A DNA stretch of 64,000 nt from Pomacea canaliculata (lineage: Eukaryota; Mollusca; Gastropoda; Architaenioglossa; Ampullariidae): positions 4,584,717-4,648,716 of the forward strand of contig NC_037597.1 in NCBI RefSeq assembly GCF_003073045.1, given 5' to 3'. The translations under genes were made by a program, and so were the position numbers. Shown piece after piece: positions 40,331 to 52,219 of the stretch (position 1 is its first letter; each line of letters starts with the position of its first letter). The notes under the pieces are model-generated. The model was not told the DNA's origin and searched no databases. It saw only the letters and a program-made list of their open reading frames with translations.

Positions 40331-40427
40331 AGTTTCTCTGAAGCTGCGTCGATCACGAGGAAACAGGCACGTCAGCAGAGAGTGGACTCCGGCAAACTAA
40401 AAATCCAGCCACCGAAGGGCCTTTGCT

Positions 40428-42495
40428 ATGGAAGTAAAGAACAGGTTCCAGGCACTAGGAGACCAACAAGAGATGACCTTAGACGACTTCAATCGAGTCT
40501 TACAGGAATCAGGAGAGAAAATACTGGGCTTCCAACGGAAAAAGAAAGAACAGTGGATCAGAGAAGAGACATGGAAGAAGATAGAAGAGAGGAAGTCAGC
40601 CAAACAAAGAATCAACAGCACCAGATCTGAACGCCTGAAGGAACAACTCAGACAAAGATATACAAAACTAAACAAAGAGGTAAAGAGGATGGCAAGAACC
40701 GACAAAAGAGACCATATAGAGAAACTGGCAGATGAAGCAGAAAATGCAGCAAGTAAAAATGACCTGAAGACACTGTACAAGATAAACAAACAGCTAAACA
40801 ACGGGTTTAAGAACAGTGATGTGCCAGTGAAAGACGTGAACGGTAATGTCATCGAGGGAGAGGCACAAAAACTACAGCGCTGGAGGGAACATTTTGAGTC
40901 GGTTCTGAACAGACCAGAGCCCCCTCAGCTTGCAGACATCCAGCCAGCAGCTATAGACCTTGACATCTGCACAGACCCACCAAGCCTGGAAGAAGTGACA
41001 GCAGCAGTCAAGACAATGAAGAGCGGCAAAGCACCAGGGGCAGATGGAATAACAGCAGAGATGTTGAAAGCAGATGTGAATGTGACAGCTCCCAAGCTGA
41101 CTGAAATCTTCAGGCAAATTTGGGAATCAGGGCAGGTCCCTGTTGCGTGGAAGACAGGGCTCATCTTCAAGTTACCCAAGAAAGGAGATCTTGGAGACTG
41201 CAATAATTGGAGGGGCATAACACTTCTTTCCCTCACCAGCAAGGTCTTCAGCAAGATTGTTTTGTCAAGACTGACGGCAACTCTTGAGAAAGACCTCCGA
41301 CCACAGCAAGCAGGATTTCGCCCTGGGCGATCCTGCTCCGAACACATCTTCATTCTGCGACAGATTCTGGAGCAGAGCAACGAATGGAACACACCGCTGT
41401 ACATCAATTTCATCGACCTGGAGAAGGCTTTTGACAGCATCCACCGCGAGTCCTTATGGAAGATCCTGAGGCATTACGGAGTCCCTGCAAAACTTGTTCA
41501 GGTCATTGCAATGCTGTACAGCGATTTCAAATCCCAGGTTGTCTGTGACACGGAGCTCACAGACCCCTTCAACGTCAGTACCGGGGTGAAGCAGGGCTGC
41601 ATTCTGTCGCCGTTCCTCTTCATCCTGGCCATGGACTGGATCATGAAGACTTCCACCGACAGTGAGAGGAGAGGGATCAGATGGACCATGACTATGACAG
41701 CAACAACAACACTGGAAGACTTAGACTTTGCTGATGACATTGCTCTGCTGTCACACCGCCACCAAGACATGCAGGAAAAAACAAAGGCCTTCTCAGAAAC
41801 AGCTGGAAACCTTGGCTTGAAGGTCAGCACAAAGAAAACGAAAAGTATGAGAGTGAACGCCAGAGTCCAAGACAGCATCAAACTAAATGGAGAAGAGATT
41901 GAGGAAGTTGACAGTTTCTCCTATCTTGGGTCCAAAATGTCAGACACCGGGGATGCGGAGGTGGAGATTCGAGCCCGACTGGCGAAAGCCAGCCAGGCCT
42001 TCGCCTCACTCAGGAGCACATGGAAGGCAAAAAAACATCAGCCAGAAGATCAAGCTGAGAATCTTCAAGTCAAATGTGATCAGCACCCTCCTTTACGGAT
42101 CAGAATCTTGGAAGATGACCAAAACCATCAGTAACAAGCTTGACGTCTTCCAAAACAGATGCCTCAGGCGCATACTTAACATCTTTTGGCCAACACCATC
42201 ACCAACGAAAGAACTCCACCGAAGAACTGAAACCGAGTCCATCACCACGCAGGTTCAACGAAGGCGTTGGCGATGGATTGGACATGTGCTCCGCCAGCAG
42301 ACAGCAGACCTTTCCAGAGTCGCCCTACGATGGACTCCAGACGGCCGAAGAAAACGAGGCCGCCCAAAGGAAACTTGGAGAAGAACAGTGGAAAGGGAGA
42401 TGAAGGGAAAGGGCTGGACATGGGGTCACCTAGAGCGGGTTTCAGCCGATCGACATCGGTGGCGGACTCTGGTTGAGGCCTTATGTGCAACCTGA
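40428..42495 (+). pseudogene. LINE reverse transcriptase and C-terminal domain, one frameshift
   Basis: One frame is open for 568 codons from 40428. It holds the RT blocks in order: KSGKAPGADGITAEML; the GLIFKLPKKGD and NWRGITLLS block; QAGFRPGRSC; YINFIDLEKAFDSIHRESLW; GVKQGCILSPFLF; LDFADDIALLSH with the catalytic Asp pair; and SFSYLGSKMSDTGD. In the A-run at about 42027-42035 the frame shifts, and the C-terminal region (IKLRIFKSNVISTLLYGSES, then the RWRWIGHVLRQ part) continues in another frame to 42495. All RT catalytic residues are intact. Confidence 0.85.
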
Positions 42496-42516
42496 TGCAC
42501 GAAGAGGAATAGATAG

Positions 42517-42528
42517 AAAAGGTTACAG
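42517..42528 (+). repeat. LINE target-site duplication, right
   Basis: AAAAGGTTACAG, the exact partner of 39278-39289, following GAATAGATAG at the end of the element. Confidence 0.8.
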
Positions 42529-43738
42529 GTAGCGACTCATTCCAATGAACTAAAAAACGCGAGACAGCCCAGTAAGATTAGTGCCTCTTTGATATATGAT
42601 TTTTTACATAATACAGTATACTTTATTATATTTTTATTTCTCTGTATAAATATACATAATGTCTAGCAAGTGAATATTGCAGGTTAGAGGGAGGAAGAGA
42701 TGTTATATTAATGTTAATAATGTAAGTAAATAAGATGAAGGACCCAGTAGCAGGTGTGCTTTCAGATTTTCTCCCTGGTGCGGGTCTGTGAACATAATAC
42801 ACGTTCTAAAGATATGTTATTCTGAACATCTTGTGATGGTCTGAAGATCGAGCTGTTCTAAATATGTTCTGAAGATGTTTTAAGATGATGTGTGTGAACA
42901 TAATGTGGTCTACGCATTTGTAACCTCACAGTTTGGAGGAAGGGTGGAGCAGACGGTGGCAGGGTACTTTCAGACACTGCACAACGACACACGACCTGTA
43001 CAAAGCGCCACCACAAGATGGTGGCACCACAGGGGCTCACAAAAGATAAGTTGGGGTCAGCAAAAAGCACTTTGTCACTCTCTGCCCAGACAAGAGAAGG
43101 ACAGAAGAATAATGGCCGGTGATAACGAGAGACAACCATTTAAAATTCCTGCATTTTATTGGTGGGGAAGAGAATGAGCAAATAGAGATCGAAAGAGACA
43201 GAGGATGAGGTGTGTGTAAGTGTGGCGGTTGGAGGGCGATGGAGATGGAGGAGGGCCATCGACCGACAATGTTCAAGCTGTTTTCGTGAGGCAGCGTGAG
43301 AACAGAGTTGCCGTTCCCCTGAAGAACTCTTCACCCCCACCTCTCCTTTTAATTCATCACGGGCACGCCACGCAACCTCGTCCAGCAAGACCACCGGAGG
43401 AGCTGCAACAACGGCAACAACGGCAACAACACGCAAGCACTTCACCCACGTAATCCGTCACGAACACGACAGTTCTTTTGCATGCCGGCTACGTAGGCGC
43501 GTGCGAGATGGAGCAGGCGAGGTAATCCGGGACAGTGATCTCCCCTGGCCTCGCGCCATCCCTGGAGGATGGGGACTGGAGGGGAGTGGGGTGGGTGGGC
43601 AGCACGCGACTGAACTGTTCGTGCTTCATTAACAAAGGATGCCTAGGTCTTCCTACTTTAACTTCTTTCTTCGTCCTTTATTAGTTCTTACCTCCTTCAC
43701 CACACACCCGACACACCCACCCACGTACCTACCTATAA

Positions 43739-43798
<60 letters not shown>

Positions 43799-44724
43799 TC
43801 TTTTACGTCCACTAGTGTTGGTCGTCTCCGTTCGTGTGTGTGGTCAAGATCCGGTTGGGCCTGGATTTGAATTCTGCTGACTGCCGTGTTTTATAACGAC
43901 TTTCTTGCGTGCTTCGTCGGGTCAGTGAACCTACCCGCATGTACCGCTACCGACAGCTGAGCTTAACCGAATTAATAATAATAAAAGTACCCCACCCCTT
44001 CATGCAAGAGCTGCCGCGCTTCAGCAGCAACATGAAAACTGAGGAAGAAGCAGGCGGTCACGTGATTTGGACATGCCTCATACCAGAAGGGAGTGGCTCG
44101 GAATGGCCAGTACAATCTCTTCCATAAAATCTTCGGATGTTCTGTCTGGTTTGAAATTTTCGAAGTTATCCCCACCCCTCACCTCCAACTTTTGCTTCTT
44201 TACCATCTCCTCCCTGAAAATATTTAGATGCTGATTCTGATGCAAGATGTCAGAAGCTGCAAGAGGAGTTTAAGGCTCTAACCTCCCCACGTCCTGGAAC
44301 AATTTTTTTGAAATTCGTATCTGTTGGATTTGTTATTGCAACTGATTTCTATGACTGACGCAGGATTGGGACTGACATGGGATGAGACAAGGCACGAATG
44401 TCGTGCCTCTGGAGTAACATCTTGGTTATCTGTGTGGAAGCCTCTTATCACACGTGACCGCGGGCAACGGGGACTTCCTGACAGGAAGACATGGCTAAGG
44501 ATTTGCGATAAAGACCAACCCGTCATGTCTCTAGGGAGTGAAACAAGTCTCTGCCGGTTCTGTAGTTTATCTTCAGACTACAAATCACAGAGTCCCAGAA
44601 TAGCCTTATCAGCGAGTTATTTGATCAGATGATCTACTCCAAGCAATGTCATAAATGTTGCTATAGTTAGAACTAAGCAATGTCGATTGTTATCTCGGGT
44701 GCAGAGTACGAAGTAACTATCATC
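42529..44724. other. Gene-free interval right of the LINE
   Basis: No coding exon recognised. It contains a long TCAA microsatellite (43739-43798). Open frames on both strands at 42858-43453 overlap and match no family. CACGTGATTTGG and CACACGTGACCGCGG words occur at 44058 and 44451 with no gene nearby. Confidence 0.5.
43739..43798 (+). repeat. (TCAA)n microsatellite
   Basis: About 14 uninterrupted copies of TCAA, perfect throughout. A perfect run of this length is likely to be polymorphic. Confidence 0.97.
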
Positions 44725-44728
44725 TTAA

Positions 44729-45027
44729 AGGACAACATGAGCGCTCAGCAAAAATCGCTGAAAACAGCATAATAAAATATCACAAAAACATATTCCGGTG
44801 GTATTTTATGACGAAAAAACGCGAGAAATATAATGATTATTTTTTTTCTTAATCACACCTGGATTTGTCGAGAATGCATGAAGTGACAAAGGAGTAGTAT
44901 TTGGACCTTTACATTTTTTTTAACTTCAAATAAACTTCTAAATAGAGTTCAAATCTGTAGGGCTGTGTTCCAAAATCAACGTATCATTTTCTGTGCAGAA
45001 GAAAAAATATTGTACTCGTCTTGTCCT
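44729..45027. mobile_element. TTAA-flanked MITE, piggyBac-like, 299 bp
   Basis: The sequence is bounded by TTAA on both sides (44725-44728 and 45028-45031), the target duplication of piggyBac elements. The ends are inverted: AGGACAACATGAGCG on the left and, on the complement of the right end, AGGACAAGACGAGTA. There is no coding capacity. A related truncated copy lies at 27024-27205. TTAA targets are common in AT-rich DNA, so the superfamily call rests mainly on the end match. Confidence 0.7.
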
Positions 45028-45031
45028 TTAA

Positions 45032-48000
45032 ACATCATTAATCACTGGTCACATTAATCTGGTCACTAAAAGAAAATGAGACCGAACATTTTTTTTTCTT
45101 TTTTTGCTAAACAAAGGCTATCATTACTTAAGCGTCCAAGGTTTAATAAAATCTGGCAGAAATTTATCTTTCTCTGGATAATTTCTTATTGACACGACCT
45201 GTAAGTAAAAATTAAGTCAGTATGATAAATAGCACGTGGAATTAAAACCTTATGAATAAAGCAGTGTTGTGATGGATATTGGAGATATGGATGTTACGTG
45301 TGTGTGTTAAGATAAAAACTATGCAAATCCATACCTTCTACCGATTTTGAAAGATGATCCATTTCGTCGTTTCTGTTATTGCTTTGTGTGCCAGAGAATT
45401 TTTATTGTAATGTTTCTTTTCTCAATTATAAGATGTTTCCAATGGTTAAAAAAAAGAGGAAAAATATCTGCTAGGCAGATAAATGACGTTTCTTTTGAGT
45501 GACAGAAAGACGAAGGACGGCTGGTAGACGCGCAGTATTTCGCTCCTCTCCCCCACTGTTCCTATCTGATCTGGTCCGCGAGCGCACATAGCGCAGACAG
45601 CCGGTCAGGTAAAGTGTCCTTGCTTTTAGACCTATCACTTGCTAGTAGAGAGCTGCACACGAGTTTTAATATGAAAAGGGGATCCAAATGTATTAGTAAG
45701 AGAGATGCTACTGGTAGTATTGCAAGATTAATCCGTCAGATAAGGAAAAAATTGTGTGTTAGTTAACACCTCAAAAGTCGTTGTCATCTAAGTGACCCTT
45801 TGACCTTTTTTTTCTTTATCTTCACGCGATGCGCCCCTGTGCTGTATGCAGGAAGACATTAACGCCTTCTGCAAAGAAACATGGCGCCCAACACCGGAAA
45901 CGGAAACGATGGTAGCCTTACAGGGGACGCCATTAGCCGTCACGCTGCCGGCGCAAAATCAAGTTGACGTTCTTGACTGTGGGCGGTCACCACTGACCGG
46001 ATGTCTGCTGCGGAAATCACACACGTCTCTCTCTGTGACCTCTCCCCTCTCTCACTGCAGAAAACTTCCACAAAACTCTTGTTCAGTCGACTGTTGACTA
46101 CGCTTTCTCTCTGTTGGACTCTGGTACTGGGCTTTCCTGACTTCTCTTACAAGTGTTCAAAGGAGAACCATTAGAGCAATAATGCAGTCTAAGGTTCTAA
46201 CATTTCCAGAACTCTTTCCACTGACAAACTACAACAAAAGCATTTAAAAAAAGGAAACTGTCCTCTAAACTCTGCTTTCTTTCTAAAAAAAACAAAACAA
46301 ACAACCCAACAACAACAACAACAAAACAAACAAAAAACAAAAACAAAAACCAACAACAACAAAAAAACAAAACAAAACACGAACGTCTCTGATATCTTCA
46401 TTTTAAGAACTGCCAAGGGGAAAGAGAGAAGGGAGGAGAGAGAGAAAACATGTGATTCTGCAAGCAACACAGATTGAAAAAGGATAGCATAATTTTTATT
46501 ACTCGAACAGGTCTTTCAGACAACAACAGATTTTAACATATCAATATAATTGTATTTTTGAAAAAGAAATGTGTCATTGAAAGTAACATTGGCATTGACT
46601 AGGGAAATTAATATCAATTTTAATTCTGAAAAGGCTCTTCTTGCGGGTTTTCTTATGTTACCTTCACGTCTAGTTATCGGTAATGGAGGTACACAATGCT
46701 ATCTTCCCCTGGGACCTCTTCGATGTTATTTTTGGATGAGCATGGACACATCGTGAACAGAAAATTACCGCACGGCCACGAAATAACAGCATAAAAATGG
46801 CGGAGAGGTCAAAGGCCACAGCACAATATTCTATCACGATAAATCAGTACTTCGTTACACTGCATGAGATTCTTAACAGCCTGCAGGCTGGCAGTTTCTA
46901 GGGACCTCAGTTTCTAATCGAGACACAAAAATCAAATATTCAACGACATGGATCTTTTTCTACCGCTCTCGTAAATAAAGAATTCTCATTGTCTCTCTTT
47001 CGTGCGCACGCACGTGTGGGTGTGTGTGTGTGAGAGAGAGAGAGCTTGTCACCACACCCACCTACCTCGGTCATGCTCTCACTTCTCTGTGGAGGCCAAA
47101 CGATTAGAGACAATAAATTCAGCTGTGGCGGCCCCTGAGGTGAGATGGTGAGTGTGGGTCTTCACCTGTTTACCTGGCTGGCTTCTCTGCCACGATGTAC
47201 AGCCTCGAAATAACATTATAAAGAAATGGTCGAGAGCTCAAAGACCACAGCACAATATTTATTCTATCATTATAAATCACTTCTTACACATCACGAGACT
47301 CTTAACAGCCTTCAGGCTGACATTTTCGATGAACCCCAGTTTGTGATCTCGGCGCAAACATCAAAGAGTCAATGATACTCTCTTGCAACCTTTGACATCA
47401 AGGACGGTCTTTCTCAATGAGCCTACAACGAGCTTCAGTTCTAATTACTTGAACATGCTCTCGGACAGTTTACATCCATTGGGGTTAATCTACGGGTGGC
47501 CACAAAAATGTAATCTAATTAAAGAAGAAGGGCACGGCGAGGCCAGCGTGTGGTAGGGTCGCTTAAAGGCCAACCCGACTCAAAAATGAAATTAGGCTCC
47601 AACTGTTAGCCAGATTTACACAAAAATTTGCGATTTTTTAAAAGCAGACGTGCTCTAAATTCATTTTTTTATACTGAAGGTTGTAGCCAGTGCTGGAGAT
47701 TCTAACTTTGATAAGCAGGCGTTGTCCAATCAACAATCCGATTTTTGTGGTAAAGTGGAAAGAGAAAAAGTCACGTACCTCAGTCAAGAGAATGAGATTT
47801 TTATCTCTGTCCAAAACCGAGGCGAGAACTGCGATGTTCAAAAGCTTGTATCTGGTAAACGGATTAGAATTTGTCACAGATGCTCTGATGGATTCTTACA
47901 TTCATCCAGACATTTACTCTTTTTTGCTTAAAAAAACCCCTAACAAACTGCACACGTGTCCTACAGACCCTTAATTAATTATAGAATAAAAAAGGCAAGC

Positions 48001-48489
48001 TCGCAGTCTTAAATTCCCGATAAAAAACAAAAACAAATAAAAATTTAAATTTAAAAAAAAAAACCTGACAAAACTTGCCCACGTAACCAAGTAACGGTGG
48101 CCACTTTTAACTCAGAATTACAAAATCCAATTCAACATGCACGCTTCTAAATGTCACTTAACGCAATTATCCAAGTACACTCATAATGAATTAAATAGTG
48201 TTAGCTTATCTCGTTGGCTAGTCAGCCAGAGCTGGAGGACATGAGCTGTTTGTGAGTTGTGACACGTACTCATACTCACGGTGTGTCACAACTCTCGAAT
48301 GCTCCAAGCTCGAGGCTTTACTCTCCATTTAGACGACAGTTGCTGCACATGCAAGAAGCTGATACGCCATTAATAGGTCCTCAATATTTTTAGAGTTCTC
48401 TCTCTCTCACAGGCAGCTGCTCGCCTGACAAGTGGAGTGAGAGTTCTGTCATTCAGCTCATATACAGCACTTTGATGACTGAGATAAGA
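45032..48489. other. Gene-free interval, low-complexity rich
   Basis: No coding exon recognised. A CAA/AAC-rich tract runs through 46285-46380 and a GTGTG/GAGAGA tract through 47015-47045. CACAGCACAATATT followed by TATCA--ATAAATCA-TTC occurs twice, at about 46817 and 47246, each with CTTAACAGCCT-CAGGCTG downstream, so 46790-46960 and 47215-47380 look like a diverged direct duplication. Confidence 0.5.
46790..47380 (+). repeat. Diverged direct duplication, two units about 430 bp apart
   Basis: The unit near 46797-46930 and the unit near 47225-47360 share, in order, TGG-GAGAG-TCAAAG-CCACAGCACAATATT, CTATCA--ATAAATCA, AC-TC--GAGA-TCTTAACAGCCT, CAGGCTG-CA-TTTC, CAGTTT-T-ATC and CAA-CATCAAA. Differences are frequent. 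The intervening DNA is unrelated, so this is a segmental duplication or two copies of a dispersed repeat. Confidence 0.6.
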
Positions 48490-48660
48490 CTCACTTCGAT
48501 TTTGAATTTTTACACCACGTGCCATAGCCTTTCGTGCCAGACTCCGTCAAAAGCATTTTTAAAGTCCATGACGTTGTGAACGAGGTCCAGCTGATGCAGA
48601 AGATGTTTCGCTATGATGATGCGACAGTTGAAGATTAAAGCCAGCTTGCTTTTTTACAGT
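48490..48660 (-). mobile_element. LINE reverse-transcriptase fragment
   Basis: The minus strand encodes LVHNVMDFKNAFDGVWHERL followed by WHVV, a stop and KFKIEV. This matches the DFKKAFDRVWHEGLW block (RT motif A with its catalytic Asp) of a LINE family common in marine invertebrates. A piece of the same block occurs at about 30340-30470. Only about 50 codons are recognisable; the 91-codon minus-strand frame just upstream (48739-49014) is not identified. Confidence 0.65.
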
Positions 48661-51600
48661 TCCTTTCATGCAATTCTGGATTACTTAAGCATGAATTTAC
48701 TTAATCACACTATGTAATAAATAAAATGCATCATGTTTTTATTTCTTCCTCGCTTGTGAGATTAATTCGGTCTGCACTTTTGACGGTGAGTGGAAATTAG
48801 ATACTCCGATCTCACCACAGATGCAAATATCACCTTCAATCTTGAGTTGTTCATCGAACCTTCTACATGTTGTATCAAGCCAGTTGTGACATCTGTGTGC
48901 AGTCGAAACAAAGTAATGTAGCAGCAGTCTTGCATTCAAGTCAGACTGCAACTGTGTTGTATCCAAGCAAGTAACATCACACCTTTGTTGCAGCACACAA
49001 TTAAGTGCCAGCACGGGCCTCGAGGACGACGACCTTCCATTAATCGATAATTGTATTTTTCCAGTCTATAATAGTATACTTACAATTCAATTATCAATGT
49101 ATTTACATTTTATTTAATAACTTATTATAGACAGCGAACGTCAGGAAAAGTGCAAACAAATGTCGGCAGGAAATATGGGAATGAGTGTCTTTTTTTGTCG
49201 TTATTATCAATCACCTGCTTCATGCATAAAGCGGATGTAACAAACACCTTGCGCAGAGATGTGCGCAGTCATTGCATTCTCGTTTTTACTGCAGCTTATT
49301 GTCTGCGAGCTGACAACTGCTATCGATAATTTAAATAAATAAAATCTCCACCCACCCCCTGTTTCCCCAAAAAAAAATACCCCCCCCCCCAAAAAAAAAA
49401 CAGCAACAACAACAACAACAACAAAAAAAAAAAAAAAAAAAAAAAACCTCCCAAATTTACCGTTAAAAATGCGTATTCATTGGTGTTTCTTTTGATTAAA
49501 AAAAATTCAAAGCATTCCGTTTCTTTTTCGTCTTTCTACAGAAAACCTAGCCCCCAGCCACCCACACCATCCTCCGTGCTTTGCTGACGGCAAGAATCTA
49601 TTTGAAGTCCTTCTTCTTCTTCATTAGAAGATGTCTTCTGGCACTCTGAACACTGACCGACTCGGGGGACCGTTGCCAGGGAGGTTAAGCCGGGCTGACG
49701 CAGATGCCGACAAAAGCTTAAGGAGACCGCGAATCATCAGCCAGTCCATCCTTCTCTTCCTCTGCTCGATTTCTGGCTGAAATTAAAAAGAGAACCAGTT
49801 CCTTAAGTCCAGACCATGTCACATTGTATCGAGCTGATGATAATTTATGGCGAGCGGTCGAAGACTTGCATCAGGTCAGCGGGATAAGATTATTGATTTT
49901 CTTCATTTTCAAGTGAGAACAATGATGATGCTAAGCTTTCCTCCTCCACTCACAATGATTCTCTCACTCTGTGTGTGTGCGCGCGCGCGCAGGTGGATAG
50001 GTCGGTCGTGGGGTGAGTGTTGCTATGGACAAGAAAAGCACCACCACCCCGGGGAAAGAGGAGAAGAAGAGACGGTAGATGCGATTGTTAAAGGACTGAC
50101 TGCCAACACAAATCAAGCTTAAGGACAGACATTCAACAGCTGCCTCCATCAGCCATGCCAAGTCATCTTTCAGGCTGGACTAACACTAACCCTCGACATG
50201 CTTCAGTGATCTCAACACAACGTTGATCACATCATCTTCCGCAAGGCTGACCATATCACAAATATCCAAGATACCTTGAGCTGCTTAAACATTTTTAATC
50301 AGTCCATCGCTTCTGCATCAACCAGTTCTGGACACCACTTCTTGTCCTTCTTTGGTCATAGATGTTTTCATTTCACTTTTAGAACTTTCAAACCTGGTTT
50401 TAAGATATACCTTGTTCCTAGCTACTCCGGTGGTTCCCCGACTCCTTTCTTTTTAGTCATTTATTCATTCCCTTTCCCCCAACCTTCTGTTTTCATAGCT
50501 TGCTTCCCTACTTCCCATGATGCATTTTTTGTTCCGGAGCGTTGAGCTTACTGCTAAGCAGGAAAATAAGTTAGAATAATAATCGAAGCGAGAAAACTTA
50601 AAAAAAAAAGGAATGAACCAAAGAGCGAAGTAGCTTGTGCTCTCCCATAACTTCATCTGGTGTACGTCCCAGAGATAGAGAAGTGAATGCAAGGGACACT
50701 TTTGTAAAAGTTGGTGTTTGTAGAGTGCATTGACCCTGGCTTTAGTATACTGCGCTATACACTTCTTTTCATCTTCATCGTTACATCTCCTACCCAGACA
50801 TCTCGTCTGCCCTGCCATCTCCGGCCTACGCGTGTGACTGATCAGCCATCTCACCGCGACAAATGGCCGCGACACCAGCCGCCTCGGGCTTCGCACTGTC
50901 CTGTCGGCGTGGACACAGAAAGAATTCCAGACAGCAGCCGTAGGCGTCCACCCCGCCCTTCGCCAAATTTCTCGTTAACCGACTAGGTTCCGCTCGAGAA
51001 AGCATTTGCGGCGCTTGCCGCCTGATCTCGTAGGCTCTGATGACACTGGTTGCCACGGGCCACCAGCGTGAAAGACTTCCAAAAGTATTGGCAAGATGCA
51101 CGCATATAAAAGTATGCGATGCAGACATAATTCCAACACCTACACCAGGGAATCTACAAACTATTTTTGTAACTTATTTTGTCGGGTATCTGCGTAGACA
51201 GATAGGGTTACATTCATTTGCCCCTAACCAGATGCCTGGTAATAAATCTGTGACAGACCACACGGCAGTCGACTATTGTTGCAAACTCGTGAGAGCTGTT
51301 ACCGTGAATTGGAAATTGCAAAGGGCAAGTAATACTAGGGGGTGAGGCGAAGAAAGGATTTGCAGGACAACTGTGGTGCAAGTGCTAGTCCAACAATGGT
51401 TTCCCGTCGGCCCTTCTACTGTGTGACATGACGTTCATACATAAATAGCTGCTTATGTACTCAGGACTCAGCAAGTACTTAAAAAATGAGACAGAATATC
51501 CTGCTAAACCAAGATGACATACAGCAGGCATCTGTGTGTGGTTTTCAAACAAGCCTAACACACCGGCAATGGCAGTCAAAAGAAGAAAACCCTGAATAAT

Positions 51601-52219
51601 CTGCCTTTTTTCCCATTTGTCAAACAAACACCATCATCTCTCCCTGTTTAAACAGCATTGACCCTTGTGGCACAGACGTAGAAGGCATTTACTTGCTAGA
51701 AGCACTGCGTTAACCGACAAAGCACAGCATGTGCCTTGCATGGACACAATCAGGAAAAAAAGCTGCACTTGTCCTGCCCTCCCTCAACCGCCAACTTCCT
51801 TTGCCACTAAAGCACCTGCTAATTTTCTGTCACCGTCAATCCAGCTACAGGTACGGTGAGCACAGCCAACACTCTTGCATCAAACAAAAACTGCTTTAGC
51901 AATATGCCATCCACAAAGGCACTATCTCATAAGTATGCCACTATTTTATTATTCTTCGATGAACTCCCTGGCATGCTGAAGGTATGGCAAGACATGAAGG
52001 CTAAATCTGCTGAGTGAGCCACATGTGCAAAATGTTCAGTAGCACAGAAAATAAATAAAAGGTTGCAAGCACTTTAGACTCAGCTGAAGCTGTTACAAAC
52101 ATCAGTATAATAAAACTGTTGAAGGGCAAATGTATCAGAGATCATCTATAGGTACAAGGGTACTGGCAGAAGCTCCACAGCATCTTTCTGCAATCCTTCC
52201 TTCCCTCCATACACACAAT
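48661..52219. other. Gene-free interval 3' of CEBPZ
   Basis: No coding exon recognised. A C-run and A-run with (CAA)n lies at 49370-49446, and a GTGTG/GCGCGC tract at 49970-49991. Minus-strand AATAAA words about 300 bases beyond the CEBPZ stop (TTTATT at about 51947 on the plus strand) could serve as its poly(A) signal. Open frames at 50465-51345 overlap each other and are not recognised. Confidence 0.5.

Larger units (their letters stand above)
39290..42516 (+). mobile_element. RTE-type non-LTR retrotransposon (LINE), near full length
   Basis: The 3.2 kb element has a 12 bp direct target duplication. A short 5' leader (39290-39430, with GGCATGTCGTAAGAGGCGAC) is followed by an APE-type endonuclease, a reverse transcriptase and a C-terminal stretch with RRRWRWIGHVLRQ and GRRKRGRPKETWRRT. 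There is almost no 3' UTR: the family end HEEE-stop appears at about 42498-42512 one frame off. A very short 3' UTR, endonuclease plus RT, and no RNase H fit the RTE group; the exact clade is an inference. It is broken by about four to six frameshifts, mostly between endonuclease and RT and after the RT, while the identical target duplication argues for a recent insertion. Confidence 0.88.

Noticed and set aside
40397-41881. Long minus-strand open frames of up to 171 codons opposite the LINE reverse transcriptase.
   Set aside because: Antisense shadows of the intact RT frame, with no independent motifs.
48739-49014. A 91-codon minus-strand frame (with HRCHNWLDTTCRRFDEQ) just upstream of a LINE fragment.
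   Set aside because: It could be more of the LINE or chance. It has no reverse-transcriptase motif and I do not recognise it.
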